From the NCBI GenBank assembly GCA_032118015.1, contig JAULYE010000010.1, positions 24,611 to 88,610 of the forward strand: 64,000 bases of DNA, given 5' to 3'. The notes under the pieces are model-generated. The model was given only the letters and a program-made list of their open reading frames with translations. It ran no database searches and was not told the origin of the DNA. The first letter of the stretch is position 1. Every line of letters starts with the position of its first letter. Below are positions 25,696-33,381 of this stretch, one piece after another. The translations under genes and the position numbers were made by a program. The DNA is from Casp-actino8 sp032118015 (GTDB taxonomy: Bacteria; Actinomycetota; Acidimicrobiia; Acidimicrobiales; Ilumatobacteraceae).

Positions 25696-26227
25696 TCACC
25701 TGAATCACATCACCAATCCCCGAGTAGATGCAGTCGACCGAATCGTCGACGGCTGGGTCCGGCAGGTGCCGGACTTCGATTCCGGTCCCATCCAAGTGCT
25801 CGGTCGTCTCAATCGTGTGGCGCGACTGCTGGACAACAACTTGCGGTCCTTCTTCCAAGTTCATGGACTGGGGATCGGTGACTACGACTTGATGGCTGCA
25901 CTGTTCCGTATGGGCCCCCCGTACATGGCTCGGCCTTCATCGATCGCTCGCACTTCACTGCTCACCTCTGCCGGCGTCACGTTGCGAGTCGACCGCATGG
26001 TCAAAATGGGTATGGTCAAGCGTGTCGACGACCTCGATGATCGTCGCGGTGTGTACGTCCAGCTCACTGACGAAGGCGTAGATGTGGTCGGTCGTGTGGC
26101 CTTGATCAACAGGGAACGTCAGCGGCGCATGTTGAACTCGTTGACACCCGAGGAGTCCGCCATCCTCGAATCTGCGTTCCGCAAGCTCGAGCAATCACTC
26201 GTGAGTCCTGGTTGGCCCGATCAATGA
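25688..26227 (+). CDS. MarR-family transcriptional regulator
   Basis: A 179-aa protein with a winged helix-turn-helix of MarR type (about residues 40-130). The recognition region reads SSIARTSLLTSAGVTLRVDRM, and the wing has the family's DDLDDRRGVYVQLTDEG. Long helices at both ends form the dimer. MarR proteins usually repress their own operon until a substrate-derived ligand binds, so the AACCGAT motifs at 12504-12521 are the expected target. The GTG at 25688 overlaps the ATPase gene by 8 bp. It is embedded in the operon rather than divergent. Confidence 0.8.
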   Translation: MDSHLNHITNPRVDAVDRIVDGWVRQVPDFDSGPIQVLGRLNRVARLLDNNLRSFFQVHGLGIGDYDLMAALFRMGPPYMARPSSIARTSLLTSAGVTLRVDRMVKMGMVKRVDDLDDRRGVYVQLTDEGVDVVGRVALINRERQRRMLNSLTPEESAILESAFRKLEQSLVSPGWPDQ

Positions 26228-27027
26228 CGACAACGTCAGCGAACCATTCCCATCGAGTCGGCCTGATCGGATCGGGTGCTCTTGGCAACCTGATTCAAGG
26301 GCAGCTCGAAACTGGTGCGGTTCCTGGAGTCACATTGACCTCGGTGTTCAGCCTCGAGCTGGGCTCACTCGATCATGTGCTGGAGAATTGCGACATCGTC
26401 GTCGAGGCAGCTGGCCAAGCTGCTCTTCGAGCCCATGGCCCCGCGATCGTGGCCTCAGGTCGGACGCTGGTGGCACTCAGCAACGGGGTGCTGGCAGATG
26501 ACGAGATGGCACGCGTCTTGACGTCTGGTCCCGGCAGATTCGTTCCGAGTGCTGGTGCCATCGGCGGATTCGATCTGATCGATGCGTTGAGAATTTCTGG
26601 ACAGCTCACCGACGTCTCGTTGCACACCGTCAAGTCTCCGCCGAGTCTCGTTCAGCAGTGGATGAGCGATGACGAACGTGCCGTTCTCGAGGCAGGTTCC
26701 ACCTTCGTCAACGTGTTCACCGGTAGTGCCCGTGATGCAACGCGCCTGTTCCCCGCCAACGCCAATGTGGCGGCAACGCTGGGTGTGCGCTCGATCGGCC
26801 TCGACCGGACACGGGTCATCATCGATGCGGATCCGCAGGCGCCCAGCACGCGCCATACCGTCGTTCTCGAGTCGACGCTCGGCCGATACGAGTTGACGTT
26901 CGCCAACACGCCGTCGATCTCGAATCCGAAGTCGAGCGAACTGGCAGCGTTCTCCGTTCTGCACGATCTCCAACAGTTGACCGCCCCCAATGTCGTGATG
27001 TGTGAGCCTCCAGGAGTGAATCGATGA
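26224..27027 (+). CDS. L-aspartate dehydrogenase-like oxidoreductase
   Basis: A 267-aa protein with an N-terminal Rossmann fold (GLIGSGALGN, about residues 13-22) and a C-terminal DUF108/AspDH domain. Family markers are FPANANVAATLGV, TRVIIDADPQ and SNPKSSELAAFSVL. Aspartate dehydrogenases interconvert L-aspartate and oxaloacetate or iminoaspartate with NAD(P)H. Here, inside a catabolic operon and without NAD-biosynthesis genes (nadA, nadC), it probably acts on an amino or imino acid formed from the substrate, which is an inference. ATGA overlaps at both ends. Confidence 0.75.
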   Translation: MTTTSANHSHRVGLIGSGALGNLIQGQLETGAVPGVTLTSVFSLELGSLDHVLENCDIVVEAAGQAALRAHGPAIVASGRTLVALSNGVLADDEMARVLTSGPGRFVPSAGAIGGFDLIDALRISGQLTDVSLHTVKSPPSLVQQWMSDDERAVLEAGSTFVNVFTGSARDATRLFPANANVAATLGVRSIGLDRTRVIIDADPQAPSTRHTVVLESTLGRYELTFANTPSISNPKSSELAAFSVLHDLQQLTAPNVVMCEPPGVNR

Positions 27028-29303
27028 GCCTTCTCGGTCGTGCCGTGACCCGTGTGGAAGATCATCGCTTCCTCACCGGTCGTGGTCGTTATGTCTACAA
27101 CACACCGAGCGCTGATACGACGACGTATTGGCTCTCGTTCGTGCGTTCTCCCGTGGCTCATGGTCGACTTCTCGGTATCGATGTGTCAGCGGCTCTCGAC
27201 GTGGATGGGGTGATCGAGGTCATCACCGGTAGCGACGTCGATCTGCCACCGATTCCTCCGGTGTTCGGCAGTCTCACTCATCCATTGATGGTGCGCCCGA
27301 TCGTGGCCACTGACCGGGTGCGCTTCGTCGGGGAGATCATTGCGGTCGTTGTGGCAACGAGTGAATCGGCTGCGGTGGATGGAGCCAATGTCGTCATCGA
27401 AGACATCGATCCATTGGATGTGGTGATCGACCCAATGGATGCCGTGTCGTCGTCGGTTCATCTGTTCGAAGGTGCAGGCACCAACGTCACCTATTCCGGA
27501 TCGCTTTCGTCGACAGGAGTGGACGAATCAACAGACTTGTTCGCCGGATGCGATGTGGTCGTGGAGCAAGTCATCGTCAATCAACGCCTCGCTCCGTGCC
27601 CTCTGGAACCCCGTGCCGCTGTCGTCGTGCCCGAGGGAGAGCGTCTGCACTGTTATCTCACCACGCAAACACCCCAGTTGGCCCGCGACACGATTGCCAC
27701 CCAGTTGATGGTGTCGGTCGACATGATTCACGTGATTGCAGGCCCCGACGTGGGTGGAGGGTTCGGACCCAAGGACGGCTGGTATCCCGAGGACATCCTG
27801 ACTGCCTGGGTTGCTCGTCGTCACGGCCGGACGACCCGTTGGCACGAGACGCGTTCGGAGAGCATGCTCGGTCTGTATCACGGACGGGCGCAGGTACAGA
27901 CACTGCGCATCGGAGGCAGTCGTGAAGGTGATGTCCAGGCCTACGAGATGGTCATCGTTCAGGATGCAGGCGCGTATCCGAGTCTTGGTGCGTGGTTGCC
28001 GGATCTCACGATGATGATGGCTCCAGGAACGTACGACATCCCTCGGGTGCGCACGCGGTCGCAATCAGTGGTGACCAATTCGACGCCCGTCAATGCCTAC
28101 CGAGGTGCGGGTCGTCCCGAAGCCACAGCTGCGATCGAGCGCATGATCGATCTGTTCTCCCGGCGTATCGGCCTCGATTCGATCGATGTGCGCCGTCGCA
28201 ATCTGATCGCTCCATTCGCGTCGGCGCGTCCCAATGCCATGGGGACGATCTACGACTCAGGTGACTATCCAGCTGCGCTCGAGGCTCTTGTGCAACACGT
28301 CGACATCGCATCATTGCGCGCAGATCAAGATCGACGGCGAGCGTCGGGGGATCCTGTCCAACTGGGCATTGGCATCAGCACCTATGTCGAGGTCACGGGC
28401 GGTCCCTCAGCGGGGAGCGAGCACGCTCGCGTGTCTCTTGGTGCCGACGGCTCGGTGACCGTCTTCACTGGTACATCCCCACATGGGCAGGGTCACGAGA
28501 CGTCATGGGCGATGTTGGCTGCGAGCGAACTCGGCGTGGACATGTCGAGTGTGACTGTCATGCACGGTGACACCGATCTCGTTCCCGAGGGTGTGGGAAC
28601 GTACGGATCGCGTTCTTTGCAGTTAGGAGGGAGCGCGGTTGTCAAAGTGAGTCGGGATCTGATCGACGAAGCCAAGCGCATCGCGGCCCGCCATTTCGAA
28701 GCGGCTGAAGGGGATATCGAATTCGATGTCGACAGGGCGATGTTCCACGTTGCGGGAACGCCATCGAAGACATTGTCGTGGACCGATGTCGCTACGGTTG
28801 CAGATGCGCCTGTCACGTCGTACGGCAAGTACGAAGCAGCGAGTCCTACATTCCCCTCCGGAGCGCACTTGGCCGTTGTCGAGGTGGATGTGGAGACGGG
28901 GCACACTCGACTGCAGAGATTCATCTCCGCCGACGATGCAGGCCGCATTATCAACCCGTTGATCGCTCACGGTCAACGCCATGGGGGCATTGCTCAGGGC
29001 ATTGCACAGGCCCTTTTCGAGGAGTTCTCGTATGACGATTTCGGGAATCCCCAAGGTGGCAACTTGGCTGAGTACGCGTTTCCGAGTGCTGCAGAAATGC
29101 CCCTTTTCGAATTGCTCGACGTCACGACGTCCACAGATGCCAATGTGATCGGCGTCAAAGGCATTGGCGAATCGGGCACGATCGGCTCGACGCCGGCAGT
29201 GCACAACGCCGTTCTCGATGCGCTTGCCCATCTCGGGGTAGATCACATCGACATGCCTTTGACGCCGTTCAAAGTCTGGTCTGCTGTTCACCAGATGTCA
29301 TAG
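27024..29303 (+). CDS. Molybdenum hydroxylase large (molybdopterin) subunit 2
   Basis: A 759-aa paralogue of the protein at 22610, clearly diverged. The same motif order is kept: DVGGGFGPKDG, NAYRGAGRPEA, SPHGQGHET and the catalytic Glu in GIGESGT. No second FAD or iron-sulfur subunit gene accompanies it, so it probably shares the single CoxM/CoxS pair, giving two enzymes with different substrates. Like subunit 1 it lacks the CO-dehydrogenase loop. It is the last tightly coupled gene; a tandem repeat starts at its stop codon. Confidence 0.87.
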   Translation: MSLLGRAVTRVEDHRFLTGRGRYVYNTPSADTTTYWLSFVRSPVAHGRLLGIDVSAALDVDGVIEVITGSDVDLPPIPPVFGSLTHPLMVRPIVATDRVRFVGEIIAVVVATSESAAVDGANVVIEDIDPLDVVIDPMDAVSSSVHLFEGAGTNVTYSGSLSSTGVDESTDLFAGCDVVVEQVIVNQRLAPCPLEPRAAVVVPEGERLHCYLTTQTPQLARDTIATQLMVSVDMIHVIAGPDVGGGFGPKDGWYPEDILTAWVARRHGRTTRWHETRSESMLGLYHGRAQVQTLRIGGSREGDVQAYEMVIVQDAGAYPSLGAWLPDLTMMMAPGTYDIPRVRTRSQSVVTNSTPVNAYRGAGRPEATAAIERMIDLFSRRIGLDSIDVRRRNLIAPFASARPNAMGTIYDSGDYPAALEALVQHVDIASLRADQDRRRASGDPVQLGIGISTYVEVTGGPSAGSEHARVSLGADGSVTVFTGTSPHGQGHETSWAMLAASELGVDMSSVTVMHGDTDLVPEGVGTYGSRSLQLGGSAVVKVSRDLIDEAKRIAARHFEAAEGDIEFDVDRAMFHVAGTPSKTLSWTDVATVADAPVTSYGKYEAASPTFPSGAHLAVVEVDVETGHTRLQRFISADDAGRIINPLIAHGQRHGGIAQGIAQALFEEFSYDDFGNPQGGNLAEYAFPSAAEMPLFELLDVTTSTDANVIGVKGIGESGTIGSTPAVHNAVLDALAHLGVDHIDMPLTPFKVWSAVHQMS

Positions 29304-29381
29304 TCATTACGTCATAATCATCACGTCATAATCATCACGTCATAATCATCACGTCATAATCGTTACGTCATAGTCATTCGC
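29298..29381. repeat. Six tandem 14-bp repeats before the CoxG gene
   Basis: Six head-to-tail units of GTCATAATCATCAC, the middle three identical and the outer ones with one to four changes, start inside the stop region of large subunit 2 and end 43 bp before the next start codon. Each unit carries a TGACGT-like core on the minus strand. It may be a multi-site operator or a slippage-prone spacer; it is too short and lacks spacers, so it is not a CRISPR array. Confidence 0.9.
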
Positions 29382-29424
29382 ATATCGGACTCAATCCGAT
29401 CATCATCACAGAGAGGTTTTAGTC

Positions 29425-30024
29425 ATGGAGAAACTGCACAACGAATTCATCGTCCACCGTGACATCCGCACCGCCTTCGAGGTCCTCACCGATCTCGAAG
29501 CTATTGCCCCGTGCTTGCCGGGTGCAACCCTCGAAGGTCGTGAGGGCGACAATTTCATCGGCTCAGTGAAAGTGAAGTTGGGGGCGATTGCTGTCAATTT
29601 CGGAGGAACCGTCCACATCGTCGAGAAGAACGAGAGTGACTACACCGTCTCGTTGTTAGCCAAGGGACGCGAGAAGAGCGGTCGTGGTATGGCTGAAGCG
29701 GCTATCGCTGCACGTCTCGAGGAGATGTCTGCCACCGAGACCAGGGTCGTGGTGGACACGGATTTGAAGATCATGGGCAAAATCGCTCAGTTCGGCCGAG
29801 GAATCATCAACGATGTCAGCAAACAGTTGATCGATCAGTTCGCTGGAAACCTGGATCGCCTGATGTCGGCGCCGTCCGAAGCCGGAGAGGAAGTCGCTGC
29901 CGCTCCGGCCCAGGAGAACGTTCTCGAATTGGGATCACTGCTGTCTGGTGTCTTGCTCAAGCGCCTCGTGCCAGTTGCGGTAGCCATTGCTGCGGTGATC
30001 GTGGTGCTGGTCCTCGTTCTCTGA
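29425..30024 (+). CDS. CoxG-like SRPBCC protein with C-terminal membrane anchor
   Basis: A 199-aa protein. Residues 1-150 are the CoxG domain (KLHNEFIVHRDIRTAFEVLTD, CLPGATLEG, FGGTVHIVEK and GMAEAAIAARL), then a linker, and a C-terminal hydrophobic helix (about residues 176-199). CoxG proteins bring molybdenum hydroxylases to the membrane and link them to quinone reduction. It therefore ties the operon's two molybdenum enzymes to respiration. GAGAGG lies 9 nt before the ATG. The 14-bp repeats upstream could give it separate control. Confidence 0.85.
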   Translation: MEKLHNEFIVHRDIRTAFEVLTDLEAIAPCLPGATLEGREGDNFIGSVKVKLGAIAVNFGGTVHIVEKNESDYTVSLLAKGREKSGRGMAEAAIAARLEEMSATETRVVVDTDLKIMGKIAQFGRGIINDVSKQLIDQFAGNLDRLMSAPSEAGEEVAAAPAQENVLELGSLLSGVLLKRLVPVAVAIAAVIVVLVLVL

Positions 30025-30106
30025 TCGGACCCAAGGCATTTCGTCACGAGACTCGTGGCTATGTCGCGCATCTTGTCACGTAGCGCCATCGAGGAGGTGA
30101 TCGACG

Positions 30107-30151
30107 ATGAGAGTCCTGGTCCCTCTGGCCGCAGCGATTCATGACTGGTAA
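30107..30151 (+). pseudogene. Gene-start remnant with an excellent ribosome binding site
   Basis: GAGGAGGTG stands 7 nt before an ATG that encodes MRVLVPLAAAIHDW and then stops. The perfect ribosome binding site and the MRVLV opening, typical of Rossmann-fold proteins, suggest the surviving 5' end of a truncated gene; it could also be a leader peptide. Nearby at 30165-30182, ATGTTC is repeated three times. Confidence 0.4.
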
Positions 30152-30221
30152 GTCAGCAAAACGAATGTTCATGTTCATGTTCATGGCAATTCCTATGGCT
30201 AGGTCAAGATCGGTTCCCTGA

Positions 30222-31058
30222 TCAACTCTGCCGGTACAAAGATGCCGGCAACACCACCGGCGGTTTCGACGTGTTGTCGCAGTCGAGCCGGTGTGGAAAC
30301 TGCGAACAGTACCCCCTGGTCTGCGCTCGGTCTTTTCGCAGCAGGGTCATCTCCAGCACCTGGGGAATCTCCATCCCGTTGCTGACGACGTTTCTGCCGT
30401 CATTGTTGGGGTGGAGATGCACACACACGAAGTCCTCAAGGAGTCGACTCAGAACGGGTGCACGCAGATGGAACTGCTGCCAATAGTGGAGCGAATCGAG
30501 TGCGTGCAATTCGACGACGATGATCCGGAATCTCAGCAAGTTGCGGTGAGAGATATTGGCCAAGGCCAGCCACTCGGCACCTTCGATGTCCATCTGGAGG
30601 ATGAAGTCATCTTCGGACGGAGACACCGATGAGTCGATCCACGAGTCGAGGGAAATGAATTCATCGGTATCGACCAGACCGATGTACTTGTCGAGAAAAT
30701 TGAAATTCGGATTGTCCGATGAGGGCCCCTCCACCGAGCGATCAGCCATGAACACACGCATCCCGCGTCGAGCACAATCTTCTTCGAAGGCCGAGACATC
30801 ACCCACTCCGGGGGAGAAACACGTCGTAATGCCTACAAGATCATCGGGCACCAAATACCCACCGTCACCCTCTGGTCCGAGCCGGATGAGTGGATATTGC
30901 GTTTCGACTGGGTGCAAGGAGTGCAGCAGAGATGACAGCGCGCCCTGCCCAGAGGCATGAATTTTGACGTATCCGAAGCGAATGACGAGGGGATGGATCA
31001 GCCATCGCCCCAGTCGAACCTTGACGAATCGCGGCAACCATCGGATAGGTCGTGTCAC
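30222..31058 (-). CDS. FkbM-family methyltransferase
   Basis: A 278-aa S-adenosylmethionine-dependent methyltransferase. The SAM region contains TTCFSPGVGDVSAFEEDCARRG (in the order of the family's glycine-rich loop and acidic strand), and the FkbM signature is QMDIEGAEWLAL (about residue 160). Such enzymes O-methylate sugars and lipids in surface glycans. The GTG start has GAGAGA upstream. The gene is on the minus strand, tail to tail with CoxG and downstream of the LURP-one gene, and belongs to the surface-glycan part of the window. Confidence 0.8.
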   Translation of the reverse strand: MTRPIRWLPRFVKVRLGRWLIHPLVIRFGYVKIHASGQGALSSLLHSLHPVETQYPLIRLGPEGDGGYLVPDDLVGITTCFSPGVGDVSAFEEDCARRGMRVFMADRSVEGPSSDNPNFNFLDKYIGLVDTDEFISLDSWIDSSVSPSEDDFILQMDIEGAEWLALANISHRNLLRFRIIVVELHALDSLHYWQQFHLRAPVLSRLLEDFVCVHLHPNNDGRNVVSNGMEIPQVLEMTLLRKDRAQTRGYCSQFPHRLDCDNTSKPPVVLPASLYRQS

Positions 31059-31082
31059 GAAAATCTCTCTCGGCTGTCGACG

Positions 31083-31643
31083 TCAGCGATTCATGAACGC
31101 GTCGACAGCGACACCGATGGCTGCCCCAACACGCATGTCGAGAGCATCATCCTCGACACGAATCTCGTACGTGTCCTTGATCTTGAAGTTCGCCCGGTTG
31201 ACATGACCGACCTGGTTGCCATTCGCGTCGAGGATGCTGAACTGCACACGGAAGAGCCACGGAATATCTGCCACGAGTCCGATGACGCGGCGGGCAATCG
31301 CTTTGGCCTGACTGGTTTCAGTGACTGTCCATTGTCCGCTCGGCGTCTCGACACGGTAGGTCGAACGTCCCAGTGACGACTTGAAATCCTTAGTCATCAC
31401 CCCGAGAGAGACACCGCTGCCATCGGTGATGTCATATGTGGCAGCGAGCTCGACGATGCTGCGCGCCTTGATGGTGAACCAGGTGCTCGTGTCATCAGGT
31501 CCTGTGCACGTGACTTCCTCTTTCAACTTCATACGGGCCTGTTGGATGGTGCCGAGCGGTGTGTCTTGGCCGTCGATGCGCGACAGATGCCAGATGTTCT
31601 TGATCACCGTCAGTTTTTGTGCGAGCTGCAGCGTGTAGGTCAT
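31083..31643 (-). CDS. LURP-one-related (tubby-like) protein
   Basis: A 186-aa protein of the DUF567/LURP-one class, which has the tubby C-terminal beta-barrel. Pattern segments are TVIKNIWHLSRIDGQ, the lysine-rich KLKEEVTCTG, SLGVMTKDF and the closing helix DMRVGAAIGVAVDAFMNR. Tubby-like proteins bind phosphoinositides or act at membranes; the bacterial role is unknown. I start at the ATG at 31643, because the frame further upstream overlaps the promoter of the divergent gene. No strong ribosome binding site is seen. Confidence 0.7.
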   Translation of the reverse strand: MTYTLQLAQKLTVIKNIWHLSRIDGQDTPLGTIQQARMKLKEEVTCTGPDDTSTWFTIKARSIVELAATYDITDGSGVSLGVMTKDFKSSLGRSTYRVETPSGQWTVTETSQAKAIARRVIGLVADIPWLFRVQFSILDANGNQVGHVNRANFKIKDTYEIRVEDDALDMRVGAAIGVAVDAFMNR

Positions 31644-31748
31644 GGTCCGAGTGTAGGGAACGATCATCGACTGTGAGGGGCGAGTCGATGGGTCGATCGC
31701 TGGTCCTTCAAAGTCATCTCTGAGGGAGTTTGGGGCATAAAGGCCGAA

Positions 31749-31754
31749 TATCCT
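31749..31754 (+). promoter_or_regulatory. -10 box TATCCT, leaderless start
   Basis: TATCCT is followed by 7 nt and then the ATG at 31762. The distance fits transcription starting on the start codon itself, without a leader or ribosome binding site. Confidence 0.55.
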
Positions 31755-31761
31755 TGCGATG

Positions 31762-33381
31762 ATGAAAGGTCGAGTGATTGCACTGTGGCTCGATGGGTTC
31801 GACATGGATCGGGCCGATGCGTGGCAACTACCGAATCTGGCCCGTCTGGCTCAGCAAGGAGCCGTGGCAACTCTGCACAACGGGACGGCGCATTACACGG
31901 GTCTGACAGGTGAGCATCTGTCGACGGGATTGGATCCGACAGATGCCCGCCGTGAGAGTGGCATTCACTTCGATCCTCAGACCTACGAATGCATCCAGGA
32001 CGGAGTTGTACACAAGCCCATGATTGGTGGTGTTCCCACCGTCATCTTCGACGTGTGTTACTTCGACTTGGACAAAACGGGCAACGAAGTTGTGGGCATC
32101 ACCGACTGGGGTGCGCACGATCCCGGAGGTCCATGCCAGTCCAGGCCCGGGACTTTGGCCGAAGAGATCCACGAGCGATTCGGAGTGGACCCTGCTCGAG
32201 CATGGATCTATGTCACTCCATGGGCATCGCGTGCAGCGTGCACACAGATGGGTCGTGCATTGAGCCAAGCAGTGGGTATCCGCAGTCGGATCGCACAGTG
32301 GCTGCTGACCGAACGATTCACCGATTGGAAACTGGCTGTCATTGGCTTTTCTGAATCACACAGCGCAAGCGAGGGACTGTTCCACGGTGCTGACGCAACG
32401 TCTCCATGGGCTCGTCTGAGATCAGCGCCCCAGGCTGGCAAAGCTCTGCGTTCGGTGTATGCCGCAGTCGATCGAGAAGTTGGGGAGATCGTCAACGCAT
32501 TCCCGAATGACACAGTGGTTCTGTTCTCTATGCACGGCATGGGACTGAACAACAGTGACGCGCCGAGCATGGTGCTTTTGGGAGATCTCCTGGCCAGGTG
32601 GTGTGATATTCCTCACAAGCCGGTCAGGTCATTCCCGCTCGACCGTCGCGGTATACCGAAATTGTTATCGTCGCAATCATGGGTGTCGGAAATTCTTGGC
32701 GCACATAGCAGCGGTCGAGTACCAAGTCTGCGGCGTGTGGCGAGGTCGGTCCGCCGACGCTTGCCCAAGCGTGTGCAGCATCTCATCGCCCGTGTGCGTC
32801 GACAGGCGGTCACTGGCACGCGTCCCGTCAGGCCGAATCTGAAACCGGGACAGTTGTCGCTCGACTGGATGCCGATCATGCGATTGCGAAATCAATGGTC
32901 GGGTATGAAGGCGTTCGCTGTGCCGTCGTTCTATGACGGACGGATACGCCTCAACGTGCAGGGTCGTGAGGCCCACGGAGTCGTGAACGTGGACGAGTAC
33001 GACGCAGTGATTGACGAGATCGAGACGTTGATCATGGCGTGTACGGAATCGCGCACCGGCAAGTCGGTGGTGAGAAAGATCGAGCGCCGCACCGGCGATC
33101 CACTGCAACGAGCCAATGACGATGTCGATCTCATTGTGTATTGGGCTGACGATGTGCTTGGGTTCTCTCACCCTGATCTCGGTGTCATCGGCCCGGTTCC
33201 GCCGCGCCGCACCGGTGGTCACGTCAGTCCGATCGGGAGGTGTGTCATCGTTGGACCGGACACAAAGCCCACGAGCCTCGGCATGTGGAGCTCGTTTGAT
33301 GTGATGCCGACCATCCTGGGTCTCGCGGGAGTAACAGTGACGACTCCGATATCCGGCAATGTCAAACTGCCTGTGGGATGA
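31762..33381 (+). CDS. Alkaline-phosphatase-superfamily protein (type I phosphodiesterase-like)
   Basis: A 539-aa protein. The N-terminal ALWLDGFDMDRAD gives a metal-binding Asp, and PNLARLAQQG is the family's helix. The end of the domain reads SSFDVMPTILGLAG, as in phosphodiesterases and sulfatases. The usual DHG metal motif appears here as SMHGMG, with Met in place of Asp, so activity may be altered. There is no signal peptide. A basic segment of about 60 residues (near 320-365) interrupts the domain. It is coupled by ATGA to a GT2 glycosyltransferase, so it probably modifies or trims a glycan precursor. I prefer the ATG at 31762 over 31759 on promoter spacing. Confidence 0.7.
   Translation: MKGRVIALWLDGFDMDRADAWQLPNLARLAQQGAVATLHNGTAHYTGLTGEHLSTGLDPTDARRESGIHFDPQTYECIQDGVVHKPMIGGVPTVIFDVCYFDLDKTGNEVVGITDWGAHDPGGPCQSRPGTLAEEIHERFGVDPARAWIYVTPWASRAACTQMGRALSQAVGIRSRIAQWLLTERFTDWKLAVIGFSESHSASEGLFHGADATSPWARLRSAPQAGKALRSVYAAVDREVGEIVNAFPNDTVVLFSMHGMGLNNSDAPSMVLLGDLLARWCDIPHKPVRSFPLDRRGIPKLLSSQSWVSEILGAHSSGRVPSLRRVARSVRRRLPKRVQHLIARVRRQAVTGTRPVRPNLKPGQLSLDWMPIMRLRNQWSGMKAFAVPSFYDGRIRLNVQGREAHGVVNVDEYDAVIDEIETLIMACTESRTGKSVVRKIERRTGDPLQRANDDVDLIVYWADDVLGFSHPDLGVIGPVPPRRTGGHVSPIGRCVIVGPDTKPTSLGMWSSFDVMPTILGLAGVTVTTPISGNVKLPVG

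Noticed and set aside
29298..29381. CRISPR array
   Set aside because: The repeats are 14 bp and directly adjacent, with no spacers, and no cas genes are present.
21290..30024. Aerobic CO dehydrogenase (cox operon)
   Set aside because: CoxM, CoxS, CoxL and CoxG families are all present, but both large subunits lack the AYRCSFR active-site loop, and the surrounding genes are those of organic-substrate catabolism.
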